From Arthrobacter sp. PsM3 (GTDB taxonomy: Bacteria; Actinomycetota; Actinomycetes; Actinomycetales; Micrococcaceae): a DNA stretch of 64,000 bases. Both the position numbers and the translations under genes were made by a program. Position 1 is the first letter of the stretch, and each line of letters opens with the position of its first letter. The stretch spans positions 1-64,000 of the forward strand of contig NZ_JARUXE010000027.1 in NCBI RefSeq assembly GCF_030433895.1, given 5' to 3'. Shown here one piece after another: positions 61,063 to 64,000 of this stretch. The notes beneath the pieces are model-generated. The model had not been told where the DNA came from. It ran no database searches and worked only from the letters and a program-made list of their open reading frames with translations.

Positions 61063-63207
61063 TCAGCCGGGTTTCTTGGTCATGGACTCGGGCGGCGGCG
61101 GGAAGGCTCCGGCGGGGTAGAGCCCCGCGACCTCGAGCATGTAGTTCGCCCACTGCGGGCCGGCGAGCATGTAGCCGTCGATGCTCTTGTAGAACTGGCC
61201 GTTGACGGTGATGTTCTGGCCGGGGCGGTTTTGGCCGTCCAGGGCGTCGCCGAAGAAGGATGCGGTGGCCAGGCCGCTGGTGTAGCCGACCACCCAGGTG
61301 GCGCCGTTGGTGTTGGAGGTCCCGGTTTTGGCCGCCACCGGGAACCGGCTTTGGACCTTGGGTTTGATGTAGACGCCGGACCCCTTTATCAGCACATCCT
61401 GCAGCACGGAGGTCACGCCGCGGGCGACGTTGGGCTTGATGGCATCACGGCAGGACTTGGCTTCGGCCGGAAGCTGCTGTCCCGCCGCATCGGTCACGTC
61501 CACAATGGCGACTGGCTCGCAATACTTGCCGTCATTGGCGAACGTGGCAAATGCATTGGCCAAAACGAGCGGCGCCACACCAATCGCCCCCAGCAAGTTG
61601 CCCAGCTGGTGCATGTTCACCGGAGCGTTATCCAGGCCGCTGTGGATTCCCGCACTGTCCACCATTTTTTGAATGCCGCAGAAATCCAGTTGCGCGGCTT
61701 CCGCGAAGGTGGCGGTATTGATGGAGTTGTACACCCCGTAGTCGACACGCATGCGGCGGTAGTACCCGGCGTCATTGTTCTGCAGATCATCCGCCGCGCC
61801 GAGGGACTTCTGGGCCGTATCGTAGGCGCCAAGGATCTTTCCACAGCTGGACTTCCAGCGGAAACCAAGCGGATACGACCGGCGGGAGGCGTCCACCTGG
61901 TCGGCCAAGGACTTGCCCTCCTGGAGCCACTCCGCCAGGGTGAACGGTTTCATGGTTGACCCGGGTTGAAACCCGCCGGCGCCGTTCAGGTCATCGCCCC
62001 TGGCGTCCTTGGAATCCACGTTGAAGTTCAGCTGGGTGTCAAACTTCCCGGGTTCGGGGAGGAACACGGTGTTTTGCGCCATTGCCAGGATCTTCCCCGT
62101 GCCCGGCCCGATGGAGACCAGCGACGCGCCCCACTTGTCCGGGTTGGCCCCGGCCGTGGCATCTACCTGCGCCTGCGCTGCCAGTTGCAGTCGGCTGTCC
62201 AGCGTGGTGGTGATGGTCAGGCCGCCGCGGTATAGCTTCTTCACACGCGCGGCAAGGTCGACGCCATAGGCCGGGTTGTTGAGGATCAGGTGCGAAACGT
62301 AGTCGCAAAAGTACGGTGCCATCTCCGCGGCGGCGCACCCCTGCCTCCCTGGGGTGATATTCAGGTCCACCCCGCTGGCGGCCGCGGCGTCGTGGTCCGC
62401 CTGGGAGATCCGGCCGAGGCTGAGCATGGCATCGAGGACATGGTTGCGGCGCTGGATGGCGTTGTCGGGATAGACCAGGGGGTTGTAAAAGCTGGGGCTC
62501 TTCACCAGGCCGGCGAGCAGGGCCGCCTGCGGGAGGGTCAGGCCCTTGGCTGTGGTGCTGAAAAAGTAGCGCGACGCGGCTTCAATACCGTAGGCATCGC
62601 GGCTGAAGAAGACGATGTTCAGGTAGCCCGCCAGGATCTCGTCTTTGGTGTACTTCTTTTCCAGTTCGATCGCGAGCCGCATCTCGCGCACCTTATCGCC
62701 AAAGCTCTTCTGCCCGTTGAGGACGATCCGATCGCCTTTGTCCGCGGACACCAAAGACTCGTTGAGAACATTGGTGACGTACTGCTGGGTGAGGGTTGAG
62801 GCGCCCTGCCTGCTGCCACCTGTCAGGTTGGACGCCAGGGCCCGAAGAATCCCCTGCGGGTCGACGCCGGCGTGCTCGTAGAAGCGGCGGTCCTCGACGG
62901 CGACGATCGCGTCCTTGATGAAGGGGGACATCTGGTCCAGCCCGACCTTCACCCGGTTCTCCGCATAGAAAATGGCGATTGTCTTCCCGTCTGCGGTCAG
63001 CACCTTCGTCGATTGCGACGGCGGATCGACCGTCAGTTCCGAGGGGAGGTTATTGAAGTACGTGGCCGATGCCCTAAGGGCAACGCCGGCCCCGGCCAGG
63101 GCGGGGACCACAAGGCTGGCCGCGAGGACACCGCAGACCGCACTCACGGTGAAGTAGCTGGCGACCCTCCGGAAGGCCGCGAAAAGCTTCGAACCGGGGC
63201 GTGACAT
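61063..63207 (-). CDS. Bifunctional penicillin-binding protein (class A), paralogue
   Basis: A 714-residue GT51/transpeptidase protein that is nearly collinear with the one at 28901-31063, differing mainly in the N-terminus and in scattered residues. It keeps the catalytic AVEDRRFYEHAGVD glutamate, GGSRQGASTLTQQYVTN, GSTMKPFT and KTGTSNTNG. One N-terminal membrane helix lies at about residues 12-42 (YFTVSAVCGVLAASLVVPAL). The C-terminus ends PPPESMTKKPG, shorter than in the paralogue. It is convergent with the exonuclease and divergent from the gamma-glutamyltransferase. Confidence 0.93.
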   Translation of the reverse strand: MSRPGSKLFAAFRRVASYFTVSAVCGVLAASLVVPALAGAGVALRASATYFNNLPSELTVDPPSQSTKVLTADGKTIAIFYAENRVKVGLDQMSPFIKDAIVAVEDRRFYEHAGVDPQGILRALASNLTGGSRQGASTLTQQYVTNVLNESLVSADKGDRIVLNGQKSFGDKVREMRLAIELEKKYTKDEILAGYLNIVFFSRDAYGIEAASRYFFSTTAKGLTLPQAALLAGLVKSPSFYNPLVYPDNAIQRRNHVLDAMLSLGRISQADHDAAAASGVDLNITPGRQGCAAAEMAPYFCDYVSHLILNNPAYGVDLAARVKKLYRGGLTITTTLDSRLQLAAQAQVDATAGANPDKWGASLVSIGPGTGKILAMAQNTVFLPEPGKFDTQLNFNVDSKDARGDDLNGAGGFQPGSTMKPFTLAEWLQEGKSLADQVDASRRSYPLGFRWKSSCGKILGAYDTAQKSLGAADDLQNNDAGYYRRMRVDYGVYNSINTATFAEAAQLDFCGIQKMVDSAGIHSGLDNAPVNMHQLGNLLGAIGVAPLVLANAFATFANDGKYCEPVAIVDVTDAAGQQLPAEAKSCRDAIKPNVARGVTSVLQDVLIKGSGVYIKPKVQSRFPVAAKTGTSNTNGATWVVGYTSGLATASFFGDALDGQNRPGQNITVNGQFYKSIDGYMLAGPQWANYMLEVAGLYPAGAFPPPPESMTKKPG

Positions 63208-63369
63208 GTCCCGACCCTAGGGGCGTTCCCCCGGAGGGCACCTCATCCGAAACGGATGGTCCGGCCGGCGTCACCAGCAATGTGCGGCGGGGGAGTGTTG
63301 AGTGTCGCACCACCGCGTAGTAGCGTGACAAGCACTGTCAACAAGCATCACACGGACTCGGGAGCGTTC

Positions 63370-64000
63370 ATGGCATTTATGACACGTGGGCTGGTGGCCG
63401 TCACCGCGGCGCTGGCCCTGAGCGTGACGGGCGGTGCCGTCGCCGGGCCCGCGTTTGCCGATCCACGGCAGACGGTCAAGGACTCGACCGCCACCGGGTA
63501 CGGCGGCGCCGTGAGCACCGTGGACCCGGAGGCATCAGCGGCGGCGATCGAGGTCCTCCGCAAGGGCGGCAACGCCGCGGACGCCGCCGTCGCCGCAGCC
63601 GCGACTCTCGGCGTGACCGAGCCATACAGCTCCGGGATCGGCGGCGGAGGCTACTTCGTCTTCTACGACGCGAAGGCCGGCGAGGTCGGCACCATCGACG
63701 GCCGCGAAACCGCACCGGCAGGAATGCCGCAGGGCGCGTTCATCGACCCGGCGACCGGCCAGCCCTACCGCTTCACGCCCGAGCTCGTCACGAGCGGCGC
63801 TTCCGTTGGCGTCCCCGGCACGCCGGCTACATGGGAGCGTGCGCTGGACCGCTGGGGGACCGTCAGCCTCGGCGATGCGCTCCGGCCGGCCATCAAGGTG
63901 GCGACCCGCGGCTTCGTGGTCGACGACACGTTCCGCCAGCAGACCCTCGACAACAAGCTCCGCTTCGGGGCATTCACCTCGACCAGCAACCTCTTCCTCC
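63370..64000 (+). CDS. ggt: Gamma-glutamyltransferase, 5' part (runs off the window)
   Basis: Secreted N-terminal nucleophile hydrolase that cleaves gamma-glutamyl bonds of glutathione; only about 210 codons are present. The signal peptide (about 1-30) has an AFA cleavage-like site. The mature start TGYGGAVSTVDPEASAAAIEVLRKGGNAADAAVAAAATL and SSGIGGGGYFVFYD are characteristic of the family, and TIDGRETAPAG follows. GGGAG precedes the ATG at 63370. The catalytic threonine lies beyond the end of the window. Confidence 0.9.
   Translation, partial: MAFMTRGLVAVTAALALSVTGGAVAGPAFADPRQTVKDSTATGYGGAVSTVDPEASAAAIEVLRKGGNAADAAVAAAATLGVTEPYSSGIGGGGYFVFYDAKAGEVGTIDGRETAPAGMPQGAFIDPATGQPYRFTPELVTSGASVGVPGTPATWERALDRWGTVSLGDALRPAIKVATRGFVVDDTFRQQTLDNKLRFGAFTSTSNLFL

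Overview
The window looks like a chromosomal segment of a high-GC actinobacterium, most likely a member of the Micrococcaceae (Arthrobacter / Pseudarthrobacter type). The reasons are the strong G/C bias at third codon positions, frequent GTG and one TTG start, clear AGGAG-type ribosome binding sites, a class Ib nrdHIE-nrdF ribonucleotide reductase locus with NrdR-type boxes, an Arr rifampin ADP-ribosyltransferase and an EthA/EthR-like pair. The species is an inference from gene content. No rRNA, tRNA or CRISPR array was seen.

Layout. 0-6.7 kb: a DUF2004 protein, an aldehyde dehydrogenase, a LysR regulator, and a tightly overlapping three-gene lipid-modification operon (FAD oxidoreductase, DUF1365, CFA-type methyltransferase). 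6.7-11.4 kb: nrdH-nrdI-nrdE and nrdF with promoter elements, an internal hairpin and terminators. 11.5-24.8 kb: a patchwork of metabolic genes (GH13, acyl-CoA dehydrogenase, SDR, AlkD-like, PhzF-like, cupin, SRPBCC) mixed with small hypothetical genes and several decayed genes (transposase relic, frameshifted DUF1326, truncated PaaK-like ligase). 24.9-28.9 kb: a Baeyer-Villiger monooxygenase fused to an alpha/beta-hydrolase, transcribed divergently from an EthR-like TetR regulator across a perfectly symmetric operator-like sequence, followed by a 3-hydroxyacyl-CoA dehydrogenase. 28.9-44.4 kb: a bifunctional penicillin-binding protein, an M20 amidohydrolase, a META-type lipoprotein, SDRs, a GH16 hydrolase, a CrtI-like oxidoreductase, a VOC protein, Arr, a broken gene, a HAD phosphatase, a pRiA4b-type protein, an MFS exporter and a CDP-alcohol phosphatidyltransferase. 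44.5-60.1 kb: a two-armed catabolic island. 60.1-64 kb: a 5'-3' exonuclease, a second close paralogue of the penicillin-binding protein, and the start of a gamma-glutamyltransferase cut by the window edge.

The main discovery candidate is the 44.5-60.1 kb island. Together its genes can encode a nearly complete route from D-lysine (or pipecolate) to 2-oxoglutarate: a DadA/AmaD-like D-amino acid dehydrogenase, an OCD/mu-crystallin family ketimine reductase, a sarcosine-oxidase-like flavoprotein (AmaA role), an ALDH7-type semialdehyde dehydrogenase (AmaB), a Glu/Leu/Phe/Val-type dehydrogenase in place of an aminotransferase, a DUF1338 enzyme (HglS, 2-oxoadipate to D-2-hydroxyglutarate) and a YdiJ-type FAD/Fe-S D-2-hydroxyglutarate dehydrogenase. 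A polar amino acid ABC importer and a GntR/FCD regulator lie between or beside them. The step order is inferred from the enzyme families, not shown by the sequence. The second candidate is the oxygenase-esterase fusion, whose two halves would catalyse consecutive steps: ketone to ester, then ester to acid plus alcohol.
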